Assembly: GCA_947631685.1 (NCBI GenBank)
Contig: CANRMI010000005.1
Span: 1-64,000 of the forward strand
Direction of reading: 5' to 3'
DNA: 64,000 bases
From: an uncultured Lachnospiraceae bacterium
Lineage (GTDB): Bacteria > Bacillota > Clostridia > Lachnospirales > Lachnospiraceae
How positions within the stretch are numbered: position 1 is the first letter of the stretch; each line of letters opens with the position of its first letter. Below are positions 7,680 through 14,951 of the stretch, piece by piece. Under the pieces are notes generated by a model, which was not told the DNA's origin, did not search any database, and saw only the letters and a list, made by a program, of their open reading frames with translations. Both the position numbers and the translations under genes were made by a program.

Positions 7680-7716
7680 GACACTTTCCAAGTGAGAACT
7701 TGGGAGTGTCTTTTTG
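7680..7716 (+). terminator. Strong intrinsic terminator closing the ATP-grasp run
   Basis: GACACTTTCCAAGT (7680-7693) pairs with ACTTGGGAGTGTC (7698-7710) around a four-base loop, followed by TTTTTGTT. It isolates the downstream polysaccharide locus from upstream transcription. Confidence 0.9.
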
Positions 7717-7729
7717 TTATGCCCAAAAA

Positions 7730-7762
7730 TAAATTCACAGATTGTACACTTCTGTGAAAAGG
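7730..7762. repeat. Left recombination site of the invertible segment
   Basis: The 25 bases 7738-7762 are the exact reverse complement of 9134-9158. The site has recombinase-core architecture: arm TTCACAG (7734-7740), an 11-base spacer (7741-7751) and arm CTGTGAA (7752-7758). The spacer is asymmetric and inverted relative to the right site, which predicts inversion of the segment between them. Confidence 0.88.
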
Positions 7763-7954
7763 AAATCCGATACCTATACGTCAAATATACTCAACTCCCA
7801 TTTAAGATAACATAGCTTTTCTTAAATTACAACAGTTTTTTTCTGGAAGTTTATTCAGATTTGCGTATACTATTATTTGAAAATCAATAAATCCACATAT
7901 TAAAGTGGTCAGATATGTGGTCAGAAATCAGTGAAAAAATGGAGGGTAAACAGA
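7763..7954 (+). promoter_or_regulatory. AT-rich leader and likely promoter region inside the invertible segment
   Basis: This 192-base stretch has no gene. A TATACT (7866-7871) is a candidate -10 without a clear -35; TTGAAA (7877-7882) and TATTAA (7898-7903) are a second pair with a short 15-base spacer. CCACATAT (7893-7900) and ATATGTGG (7913-7920) form an 8-bp dyad, and GTGGTCAG occurs twice (7905-7912, 7917-7924), suggesting a regulator-binding site. Exact promoter position is uncertain. Confidence 0.5.
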
Positions 7955-9103
7955 ATGGGAAGACATGGCGAGAACATCAGAAAACGCGGCGACGGGCGCT
8001 GGGAGGCGCGCTATATGGCATACGACAAAGAAAAGGGAGAAAAGGTCTGCCGTTCCGTATATGGGCACACATACGAGGAGGTCAAGAAAAAACGCGCCTC
8101 CGTATCAGAGCTGTCCGCGGTTTTGGAGCGGACTGAAAATGCTTCAGGACAGGAAACAAACGCGGCAAAGGACATTGACTTTGGGACCGCTGCGCGGGAA
8201 TGGCTGGCCGCCGTGAGATTAGCGCAGAAACCGTCCACCTTTGAAAAGTACAGCTTTATTTACCACAGCTATCTTGAAAAAGCGTTTGGCGGCATGATGC
8301 TCTTACAGGTTACGGAAAAGGCTGCCGGTGGCAGTCTTGCCTCATGCGGGGCGTTGTCGGAAAGCCTGCAGAAAAGCATTTACGGCGTATTGAACGGCAT
8401 CCTGCGCTATGCGGCAGGTCAATACCATGTGGCGCTTCCGGAAATAAAAAGGCCGTCCGTGAAGACACGCTGGAAAGAAGCGGGAACATTTACCAAATCC
8501 GAGCAGACAAAGCTTTTGTCCGTTCTCTGCGCCGATATGGACCGGTTCAGGCTGGGTGTGCTTTTGTGCCTTTTTACCGGCCTGCGCCTTGGAGAGCTGT
8601 GCGCCCTGAAATGGTCCGATATTGACTTCGCGGACAAGACGCTCACCGTAAGAAGGACTGTCCAGAGACTTTATGTGGAAAACGCGGCGACAAAAACGCT
8701 CCTTGTGGAAACCTTTCCCAAAAGCGGCAATTCCAAACGCAGGATCCCATTGCAGGACGCCGTCATTACGCTGCTGAATGATTTCAGGAACGCGAAGGAA
8801 TATGTATTCGGCGGCGATAAGCCGCTTGATCCAAGAACCATGCAGAACCATTATAAAAAGATCTTAAATGAGGCGGGTGTAGATTATAAAAATTTCCACA
8901 CCCTGCGCCACACATATGCCACAAACTGCATTGAGGGCGGGACGGACGTAAAATCCCTGAGCGAGATGCTTGGGCATTCCAGCGTCAAGATCACCCTGAA
9001 CTATTATGTGCACCCGTCCATGGACACCAAGCGTATGTATGCGGACAGCCTGTGCGCATTTTACGTAAGACTTCATGGTCAGATTCTGGGTAGGGCGGGT
9101 TAA
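7955..9103 (+). CDS. Tyrosine recombinase, probable DNA invertase of the polysaccharide locus
   Basis: About 382 residues from ATG 7955, preceded by GGAGGG at 7941-7946; the longer frame from GTG 7931 lacks a ribosome site. An N-terminal arm-binding-like segment and core-binding domain are followed by the catalytic domain with all key residues: Arg in FTGLRLGELCALKW (about 211), HTLRH (about 315-318), GHSS (about 341) and the nucleophilic Tyr in NYYVHP (about 350). No phage or conjugation genes are nearby. Its gene lies between two inverted 25-bp sites, and cpsB follows, so it most likely flips its own segment to switch polysaccharide expression. Confidence 0.92.
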   Translation: MGRHGENIRKRGDGRWEARYMAYDKEKGEKVCRSVYGHTYEEVKKKRASVSELSAVLERTENASGQETNAAKDIDFGTAAREWLAAVRLAQKPSTFEKYSFIYHSYLEKAFGGMMLLQVTEKAAGGSLASCGALSESLQKSIYGVLNGILRYAAGQYHVALPEIKRPSVKTRWKEAGTFTKSEQTKLLSVLCADMDRFRLGVLLCLFTGLRLGELCALKWSDIDFADKTLTVRRTVQRLYVENAATKTLLVETFPKSGNSKRRIPLQDAVITLLNDFRNAKEYVFGGDKPLDPRTMQNHYKKILNEAGVDYKNFHTLRHTYATNCIEGGTDVKSLSEMLGHSSVKITLNYYVHPSMDTKRMYADSLCAFYVRLHGQILGRAG

Positions 9104-9133
9104 AGGAACCGAGTCATAATGGGGATCGCGGCG

Positions 9134-9166
9134 CCTTTTCACAGAAGTGTACAATCTGCGAAAAGG
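9134..9166. repeat. Right recombination site of the invertible segment
   Basis: Bases 9134-9158 are the exact reverse complement of 7738-7762. Here the dyad is longer: CCTTTTCACAG (9134-9144), an 11-base spacer (9145-9155) and CTGCGAAAAGG (9156-9166), one mismatch between arms. There is no T-run, so it is not a terminator despite its hairpin potential. Confidence 0.88.
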
Positions 9167-9241
9167 CGTTCCGCTATAGACATCATTATCAGTAGTATGC
9201 ACCAAAGAATCAAGAAGATTCATTTTCATGGAAAGGCTGGC

Positions 9242-9976
9242 ATGAAGAAAAGGGACAGGATCATAGATATCCACTGCCATATACTGCCGGGGCTGGATGA
9301 CGGCGCGGGCAGCATGGAAGAATCCATGGAGATGCTCCGGATCGCTGTGAGGTCAGGGATCACGGATATCATCGCGACACCCCACTACAGGGGCGGACGG
9401 CATGATCCGAGCCCGGAAACGATCCGGGAACGGATCCGTCAAGTGCACAGGGAAGCAGTGGAACGAAAGATTTACGTAAACCTGTATCCGGGAAATGAGG
9501 TCCGCTTTTTCAGCGGGCTGGAAGATATCCCGCTGGCGGAAAAGATATGCACGCTCAATGGCAGTCCTTACATCCTGATAGAATTTTCCCCCAGTGATCC
9601 TTACCGGTTTATCCGCAACGCACTGGATGAGGTGCTGGGCATGGAGCTTGTCCCTGTTATCGCCCATGTGGAAAGGTATGGCTGTATGCTGGAGGATTGG
9701 AAAAACGTAGAATCGCTCAGGACCATGGGAGCCCAGATCCAGGTCAACGCTTCCAGCGTGACAGGCCGGGCAGGGATCAAGGCCAGGAAGCTGACCGGCA
9801 CCCTTTTAGCCAGACAGCTGGTGGATTATATCGGAACGGACGCGCATGGCAGCAAGTCCAGAACGCCGGATATCAGGAAACTTCTGAAGCTGCTTGACAG
9901 GAAATATGAAGATCCCTACATTGAAAAAATACTATGCGGAAACGCCATGAAACTGCTGGAGCCGCAGGAGTTGTAA
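9242..9976 (+). CDS. CpsB/CapC-type PHP-domain protein-tyrosine phosphatase
   Basis: 244 residues from ATG 9242, chosen because the PHP motif begins immediately after it; an upstream in-frame extension crosses the recombination site. Metal-binding PHP motifs are in order: DIHCHILPGLDDG, TPHYRGG, GNEVRF, IAHVERY and GTDAHG. The family dephosphorylates the tyrosine tail of the CpsD kinase to control chain length and export of capsule. It is the first gene of the polysaccharide operon proper and is followed by the Wzz-like and CpsD genes it works with. Confidence 0.93.
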   Translation: MKKRDRIIDIHCHILPGLDDGAGSMEESMEMLRIAVRSGITDIIATPHYRGGRHDPSPETIRERIRQVHREAVERKIYVNLYPGNEVRFFSGLEDIPLAEKICTLNGSPYILIEFSPSDPYRFIRNALDEVLGMELVPVIAHVERYGCMLEDWKNVESLRTMGAQIQVNASSVTGRAGIKARKLTGTLLARQLVDYIGTDAHGSKSRTPDIRKLLKLLDRKYEDPYIEKILCGNAMKLLEPQEL

Positions 9977-9994
9977 AAAACGGGAAGAATGAGG

Positions 9995-10810
9995 ATGAAC
10001 ATGCAAGAGAACCAAAATGATGACGCAATAGAGATCGACCTTCTGGAAGTATTCGGGGTGCTGCTGCACAGATGGTGGCTGATCGCCTTAGCGGCCGTCC
10101 TTACGGGCGCGGCAGGCTTCCTGCTGAGCTGCTTCGTGATCGCGGATAAGTTTGAGTCCACGACAGAGATCTATATATTGAACAATGGGGAAAATGTCAC
10201 CTATACCGATCTGCAGATGGGCACCACGCTGACCAAGGATTACGCCCACCTGATCACTACCCGGGATGTACTGGAGCAGGTCATTGAGGAACTGAACCTG
10301 GAAGACAGCTACGACGATCTGAAGGGACGGATCAGCGTAGAAACCCCTTCCGATACCCGGATCGTAGCCATCACGGTCACGGATAAAGATCCTGGGCAGG
10401 CGCAGGCCATTGCCGACGCGGTGCGGGAGGCGGCCAGTGAACATATCACCAACGTTACTGCCGTGGACGCGGTCAACGTGGCGAGCATGGCAAACTATCC
10501 GTTAAAACCCTCCAGCCCCAGCATCCCCATGTGGACGATCGTGGGATTCCTCATAGGAGGCGTGCTGTGCGCGGGGATCATCCTGGTGAAATATCTGCTG
10601 GACGACACGATCAAGACGCCGGATGATGTGGAGAAATTCCTGAACCTGAGCACGTTAGGAAGGATCCCTACCAATGACGAGAAGGAAGCGAAGAAAGACA
10701 GCAGGAAGGAGCTTTACAACAAAAAGCTTTTCCAAGATATGGAGGATGAAGAGGATACCCTGGAAGGGATCGACTTAAGCAGCATACCGGACAGAGAGGA
10801 AGTCAGATAG
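9995..10810 (+). CDS. Wzz/CpsC-like chain-length determinant
   Basis: About 270 residues with two membrane helices (near residues 27-48 and 175-200) bracketing an extracytoplasmic domain, the polysaccharide co-polymerase layout. An acidic start (DDAIEIDLLEVFGVLLHRWW) and a proline-rich stretch before the second helix (PLKPSSPSIP) fit the family. It sets chain length with Wzy and activates the CpsD kinase through its cytosolic tail. Starts at 9989, 9995 and 10001 are in frame; GAGG at 9991-9994 favours 10001, GGGAAG favours 9995. The stop directly abuts the cpsD start. Confidence 0.9.
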   Translation: MNMQENQNDDAIEIDLLEVFGVLLHRWWLIALAAVLTGAAGFLLSCFVIADKFESTTEIYILNNGENVTYTDLQMGTTLTKDYAHLITTRDVLEQVIEELNLEDSYDDLKGRISVETPSDTRIVAITVTDKDPGQAQAIADAVREAASEHITNVTAVDAVNVASMANYPLKPSSPSIPMWTIVGFLIGGVLCAGIILVKYLLDDTIKTPDDVEKFLNLSTLGRIPTNDEKEAKKDSRKELYNKKLFQDMEDEEDTLEGIDLSSIPDREEVR

Positions 10811-11533
10811 ATGCAGGAGATAGAATTAAAGCAGGATGAACTGGATTTCAGGACCAGGGAGGCGTTCAAGACGCTGCGGACCAACATTGATTTTTCAGGT
10901 GACAATGTGAAGGTCATCTGTATCACCAGCTGTACCCCCAATGAGGGAAAGAGCAGCATCTCTTTTGAACTGGCGAAATCCTATGCCCAGATGGGGAAAA
11001 AGACCCTGCTGGTGGATGCCGACCTGAGAAAGAGCGTCATGCGCCAGAGGCATAAAAGAGGAAAGGTGCGGCTGGGGCTGGTCAATTATCTGGTCGGCAG
11101 AACGGAGTTCCAGAACGCCTTATGCAGCACAGACATCAAAAACCTGCATATGGTCTTCTGCGGACCGGTGCCGCCCAATCCCAGCGAGCTTTTAGGCAAC
11201 AGCCGGTTCCAGAAGATGGTGGAAGAGGCCAGGAAGACTTACGACATGGTGATCATCGACACGCCGCCTTTAGGCAGCGTCATTGATTCGGCTGTAGTGG
11301 CGAAATACTGTGACGGCGCGGTCCTGGTACTGGAGAGCGGCGCGATCAGCAGGAGATTTGCCAGGAAGGTAAAGGAACAGCTGGAAGTCACGGACTGTAA
11401 GATCCTGGGAGTGGTGTTAAACAAGATCGATATGAGCGACAAGGGATATTATGGGAAGTACTACGGGAAATATTATGGCAAGTACTATGGAAAGTACTAC
11501 GGAGAAGAAAGTGATAAGGCAGCCAGCCGCTAG
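10811..11533 (+). CDS. CpsD/CapB-type bacterial tyrosine kinase
   Basis: 240 residues of the BY-kinase family. Walker A (TPNEGKSS), Walker A' (LLVDADLRKSVM) and Walker B (MVIIDTPPLG) are all present. The C-terminus is a tyrosine cluster, five tandem YYGK/YYGE units, the site of autophosphorylation. With the membrane partner encoded just upstream it forms the regulated kinase of Gram-positive capsule systems, antagonised by the CpsB phosphatase. Gene order cpsB-cpsC-cpsD is maintained without gaps. Confidence 0.95.
   Translation: MQEIELKQDELDFRTREAFKTLRTNIDFSGDNVKVICITSCTPNEGKSSISFELAKSYAQMGKKTLLVDADLRKSVMRQRHKRGKVRLGLVNYLVGRTEFQNALCSTDIKNLHMVFCGPVPPNPSELLGNSRFQKMVEEARKTYDMVIIDTPPLGSVIDSAVVAKYCDGAVLVLESGAISRRFARKVKEQLEVTDCKILGVVLNKIDMSDKGYYGKYYGKYYGKYYGKYYGEESDKAASR
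11447..11506 (+). repeat. 12-bp tandem repeat encoding the kinase tyrosine cluster
   Basis: Five in-frame 12-base units encode YYGK four times and then YYGE. Synonymous differences between units show they are not a very recent expansion, but the array could gain or lose units by slippage and so change the number of phosphorylation sites. Confidence 0.85.
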
Positions 11534-11547
11534 GGGGAGTGAGCACG

Positions 11548-12495
11548 TTGGAGAAGAATACGCAGCAGGACGGGAACGGACAAAAGCATAAGATGAGCGT
11601 AAGACTCGCGGTGAGGATAGTCTGCTTGATCGGTCTCCTCTGCTGTCTGGCCTGGCTTTTCAAGTACGTGGCGGATACCAGGAGGAACCAAAAACAGACG
11701 GAAGAGGTGAAGCAGGAATACGTCACGACCCAGGAAGCTTTAGACGTTGTGGAGCAGACAGCCCCGCCGGAAACTACGCCGGAGCCGGAACCAAATCTGT
11801 TTGCCGGCCGGGAGTATCCGGATCTGTCGGAGTTTGAGGTCCCCGAGCGGGAGATCGATTTCACAGGCCTGCAGGAAACAAATCCTGATATATACGCGTG
11901 GCTGTACGTGCCGGATACCAACGTGGACTATCCGGTGCTTCAGAGAGAGGGCGATGCCGATTATTATCTGACCCATGACCTGGAGGGCGCGGACAGTGCC
12001 GCGGGGAGTATCTTTACCCAGTATTATAACAGCAGGGACTGGACGGATAACCATACGGTGATCTACGGGCACAACATGAAGAACAAGTCCATGTTTGCCA
12101 CGCTGCACAATTATGAAGATTCCCAGTTCTTTGATGAACATAAATACTTCTATGTTTATACGCCGGAATACACTCTGGTCTACCAGGTGTTCGCGGCTTA
12201 TAAATCCTCAAATACCCATCTTCTGCTCAATTATAACATGAGCGACCATGACAGCTTCCAGCAGTATCTGGACAGCGTGTTAGCTCAGGACGGGATCGGA
12301 GTGAACATCGACCGGGATATCCAGGTCGATGCGGATGACCATATCATCACGTTATCCACCTGTCTGGGCGGATACGCCCAGAACCGCTATCTTGTGCAGG
12401 GAAAGCTGGCAGCGGTAGGAAAGGCAGCCGGGACGGAGGAAACAGAAAATGGCGGAACGATCACAGGAACAGCGGAAACTGGAACAGATCGGTAA
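11548..12495 (+). CDS. Class B sortase
   Basis: 315 residues from TTG 11548; GGGGGAG at 11533-11538 is nine bases before it, whereas GTG 11539 sits directly against that site. One N-terminal membrane helix (about residues 17-37) and an acidic linker precede the sortase barrel. Catalytic residues are visible: His in VIYGHNMKNKSMF, Cys in ITLSTCLGG and Arg in QNRYLVQGKL. Sortases of this class anchor surface proteins to peptidoglycan. The likely substrate, with an SPKTM sorting signal, is encoded two genes downstream. The 3' end overlaps the LCP gene by 47 bases. Confidence 0.93.
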   Translation: MEKNTQQDGNGQKHKMSVRLAVRIVCLIGLLCCLAWLFKYVADTRRNQKQTEEVKQEYVTTQEALDVVEQTAPPETTPEPEPNLFAGREYPDLSEFEVPEREIDFTGLQETNPDIYAWLYVPDTNVDYPVLQREGDADYYLTHDLEGADSAAGSIFTQYYNSRDWTDNHTVIYGHNMKNKSMFATLHNYEDSQFFDEHKYFYVYTPEYTLVYQVFAAYKSSNTHLLLNYNMSDHDSFQQYLDSVLAQDGIGVNIDRDIQVDADDHIITLSTCLGGYAQNRYLVQGKLAAVGKAAGTEETENGGTITGTAETGTDR

Positions 12496-13621
12496 AAGAT
12501 TACAGAAGGCCGCGGATGAAGAGAGGCGGCACCGCAGGAAAAAACGCGTCATTGCCAATATCCTGGCGTGGATGTTCGCGGGCGCGGGAGCGCTGGTGCT
12601 GATCGCTCTGGTCTCGGTGGGAGTACTGATAATTTCGGGCAGGAACAACCTCAGGAAGCAGAACTTGGGTGCCGCCCCGGTCCTGCCGGCGGCATCGGAG
12701 GAGACAGAGACAGAGGGGTCTCCCGATACTTCCTACGAATGGGAGGAAGGATGGATCCGCTATGAGGATAAGATCTACGAATACAACGACCATATCCTGA
12801 CGTTCCTGATCATGGGGATCGATAAAAGAACTCCGGTGCGGGAGGCAAAGGACGCCACGGACGGCGGACAGTCCGACGCCCTGTTCCTGGTGGTGGTCAA
12901 TCCGGATTTAAAGGACATCAAGATCATCGCTGTCAACCGGGACACCATGGTGGACATCTATATGTACGGACTTGAGGAAAACAATGTCACCCCCGTGATT
13001 AAAGGGCAGATCACCCTGCAGCATGGTTTCGGGGACGGACTGGAGCAGAGCTGTGAAGCGGAAGTAAAAGCTGTGTCCGATCTGTTCTACGGCCTGCCCA
13101 TCAACGGCTACGCGGCCATCAACATGGGCGCGATCTCAGAGATGACAGAGCTGGTGGGAGGCGTGGACCTGACCGTTATGGAAGACCTGACACAGGTACA
13201 TTCCGACTGGACGCAGGGCGCTTTTGTCAGCCTGACCGGCGAGGATGCTTATGATTATGTGCATTACCGGGACACCACTGTTTTTGAGAGCGCCAGAGGA
13301 CGTCTGGAGAGACAGAAGCAGTTTCTGGGTGTTCTCGTAAATAAGGCCAAGGCCGCCACGAAGAAAGACATCACACTGCCGGTGCAGATGTACCAGCAGC
13401 TGGCAAAATATATGGTCACGGATATCTCCGTGGATGAAGCGGTCTATCTGGCTACGCAGGTATTGGATTACCATTTTGATGTTGGGGAGATCTATACCAT
13501 GGAGGGGACGACCATCATGGGAGATAAATTTGAGGAGTTCTATCCGGACTACGAGGCATTGAAGGATCTGATGATCCGAGTATTCTACCGTGAGGTGGAG
13601 CTGGAAGAGTCAGGGAACTAA
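12449..13621 (+). CDS. LytR-CpsA-Psr (LCP) family glycopolymer ligase
   Basis: 390 residues: a basic cytosolic N-terminus, one membrane helix (about 35-62) and an extracellular LCP domain. Conserved features include ILTFLIMGIDKR, QSDALFLVVV, AVNRDTMVDI and the arginine-rich ARGRLERQKQFL. LCP enzymes move undecaprenyl-linked polymers onto cell-wall peptidoglycan, so this is the predicted step that attaches the finished capsule. It begins inside the sortase gene, indicating coupled translation. Confidence 0.93.
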   Translation: MAERSQEQRKLEQIGKRLQKAADEERRHRRKKRVIANILAWMFAGAGALVLIALVSVGVLIISGRNNLRKQNLGAAPVLPAASEETETEGSPDTSYEWEEGWIRYEDKIYEYNDHILTFLIMGIDKRTPVREAKDATDGGQSDALFLVVVNPDLKDIKIIAVNRDTMVDIYMYGLEENNVTPVIKGQITLQHGFGDGLEQSCEAEVKAVSDLFYGLPINGYAAINMGAISEMTELVGGVDLTVMEDLTQVHSDWTQGAFVSLTGEDAYDYVHYRDTTVFESARGRLERQKQFLGVLVNKAKAATKKDITLPVQMYQQLAKYMVTDISVDEAVYLATQVLDYHFDVGEIYTMEGTTIMGDKFEEFYPDYEALKDLMIRVFYREVELEESGN

Positions 13622-13627
13622 GCTATG

Positions 13628-13654
13628 ATATTAGACGGCTCTGCCGTTTAATAT
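13628..13654 (+). other. Strong hairpin between the LCP and surface-protein genes
   Basis: ATATTAGACGGC (13628-13639) pairs with GCCGTTTAATAT (13643-13654) over 12 base pairs including one G-U, with a three-base loop. No T-run follows, so it is more likely an mRNA processing or stability element that separates expression of the surface protein than a full terminator. Confidence 0.6.
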
Positions 13655-13692
13655 ATGTCACATGCAACTTTTTATGAAAGGAGGAGATCGAC

Positions 13693-14325
13693 ATGAAGAA
13701 AAGATTATTGGCATTGGTCTGCGCGGCAGTCATGACATTTGGCATGAGCCTTACCGTGTGCGCGGCAGGAAGCCCTAACGCAACTCAGGCGGCAAGTAAC
13801 AGCAATACGTCTGCCGTATCCAATGATACCCAGACGGTAAGCGATGCGCCTGTTATTTCCAACAACACGCAGACGCTGACTGCGGCGACCATCGCGGGAT
13901 TTGCCGTCGCGACCACTGCCAGCGGCAACGCGACTGTTACCGCGGTAAGCAACGATGTTGCGGTATCCGCAGTGACGGAAGCTAACGCTGTATATGGAAC
14001 GGGCTCGTTTGTAGCGACTGTTGTGGATGTTTCTCTGCCTGCAGGGACTGTGTTCCCCTATGAGCTGACGCTCAGCAATCCCAATGTTTGGGCAGGACAG
14101 ACCATAACCATTCTGCACTATGTGAATGGCGCGTGGGAGAAGATCTCTCCCAGCAAGGTAGCTGACGGCTCTGTAACGTTTACCATTACTTCCTGTTCTC
14201 CTTTTGCTGTCGTGATCGATTCCCAGGCATCACCTAAGACCATGGATCCGTCTCTGGCAGTGAGCGGCCTCGCAGGTCTGTTCGCAGCAGGCGCTGTACT
14301 GACCGGTAAAAAGAAAGAGCAGTAG
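13693..14325 (+). CDS. Secreted sortase-anchored surface protein (SPKTM signal)
   Basis: 210 residues. A classic signal peptide (MKKRLLALVCAAVMTFG...CAAG) is followed by a low-complexity Ser/Thr/Asn/Ala/Val region to about residue 105 and then a small beta domain (FPYELTLSNPNVWAG, HYVNGAWEKI). The C-terminus is a cell-wall sorting signal: SPKTMD, a hydrophobic stretch and KKKEQ. SPKTG-like motifs are substrates of clostridial class B sortases, and such a sortase is encoded at 11548-12495. AAAGGAGGAG is a strong ribosome site, suggesting abundant product. Function is unknown; a coat or scaffold protein for the polysaccharide is one possibility. Confidence 0.82.
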   Translation: MKKRLLALVCAAVMTFGMSLTVCAAGSPNATQAASNSNTSAVSNDTQTVSDAPVISNNTQTLTAATIAGFAVATTASGNATVTAVSNDVAVSAVTEANAVYGTGSFVATVVDVSLPAGTVFPYELTLSNPNVWAGQTITILHYVNGAWEKISPSKVADGSVTFTITSCSPFAVVIDSQASPKTMDPSLAVSGLAGLFAAGAVLTGKKKEQ

Positions 14326-14396
14326 ATTTACGCCGTAAGGCAGCTAGTTTTGAACGATCGATTAAGATAAGGCATGTGACAGGATAACACATCCGG

Positions 14397-14420
14397 CCGC
14401 ATGCCCTTGCGGGCATGCGG
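14397..14420 (+). other. Perfect 10-bp hairpin with TTGC loop
   Basis: CCGCATGCCC (14397-14406) and GGGCATGCGG (14411-14420). It stands alone between the surface-protein gene and the XRE gene. The absence of a following T-run argues against a standard terminator; it could be a transcript-end or regulatory structure. Confidence 0.55.
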
Positions 14421-14538
14421 TACGGAAGAAAGAATCTTCCGGGGGGGTATTCCAAAGCTCTCCCTGGCGGTTTTGTTGGAGAAATCACCCGATCAAAGCC
14501 GGAACTTGGAAGAGAGCCGGCGCGGCAGGAGAAGATCT

Positions 14539-14880
14539 ATGGCAGAATTATCACAGTTAGTCGGAAACAGGATCCGAGAATTTCGGAAAATGCAGCATCT
14601 CAGCCAGGAGGAGTTGGCTGAGAAATGCGGTATGCATCGCGCGCACATAGGGCAGCTGGAGCGCGGAGAGAAGAACGCATCGCTGGTATCCATCCAGAGT
14701 ATCTGCCGCGGGCTTCATATCACAATGGATGAGCTTCTTTACGGCATCATGGCGGATGATACCGCAGCTGGCAGATCCCGTGTCACGGATCAGGTCGATC
14801 AGCTGTTAAAAGGTCTTGACGAAGCGGATCAACTGGCTATTTATCACATGATCGTGGAGGTATTGAAGCTGAAGTCATGA
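14539..14880 (+). CDS. XRE-family regulator within the polysaccharide locus
   Basis: 113 residues from ATG 14539, with AGGAGAAG five bases upstream. The N-terminal 60 residues are a Cro/C1 helix-turn-helix (QHLSQEELAEKCGMHRAHI, GQLERGEKNASL); the rest is a short helical C-terminus of unknown ligand. It lies between the regulatory/anchoring genes and the sugar-nucleotide genes and may control either block. Small XRE proteins of this kind are common in Lachnospiraceae capsule loci, but its target cannot be read from the sequence. Confidence 0.88.
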   Translation: MAELSQLVGNRIREFRKMQHLSQEELAEKCGMHRAHIGQLERGEKNASLVSIQSICRGLHITMDELLYGIMADDTAAGRSRVTDQVDQLLKGLDEADQLAIYHMIVEVLKLKS

Positions 14881-14951
14881 GGGGAAAGCAGGCGGCACTA
14901 TTACATAGGTGGAAATAAAGAAAAAATTATACAAGAGAGTGGTTGACAGAA

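Larger units (their letters stand above)
7738..9158. other. Predicted invertible segment carrying its own recombinase
   Basis: A 1.4-kb segment bounded by a perfect 25-bp inverted repeat and containing only a leader of about 190 bases and one tyrosine recombinase gene. A terminator lies just outside the left end and the polysaccharide genes begin 84 bases outside the right end. No terminator separates the recombinase gene from cpsB, and I see no good promoter in 9159-9241. In the orientation shown, a promoter inside the segment could therefore drive the whole locus; inversion would turn it away. Confidence 0.72.

Noticed and set aside
7955-9103. Prophage or integrative-element integrase
   Set aside because: No phage, plasmid-transfer or excisionase genes and no direct-repeat attachment sites are nearby; the repeats around it are inverted and cpsB follows directly, so an inversion role fits better.
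9134-9168. Terminator between the recombinase and cpsB genes
   Set aside because: The stem is strong, but no T-run follows and the sequence is the recombination site itself.
14401-14538. N-terminal extension of the XRE regulator at 14539
   Set aside because: The extra 46 codons run through a hairpin and lack family similarity, while ATG 14539 has a good ribosome site.
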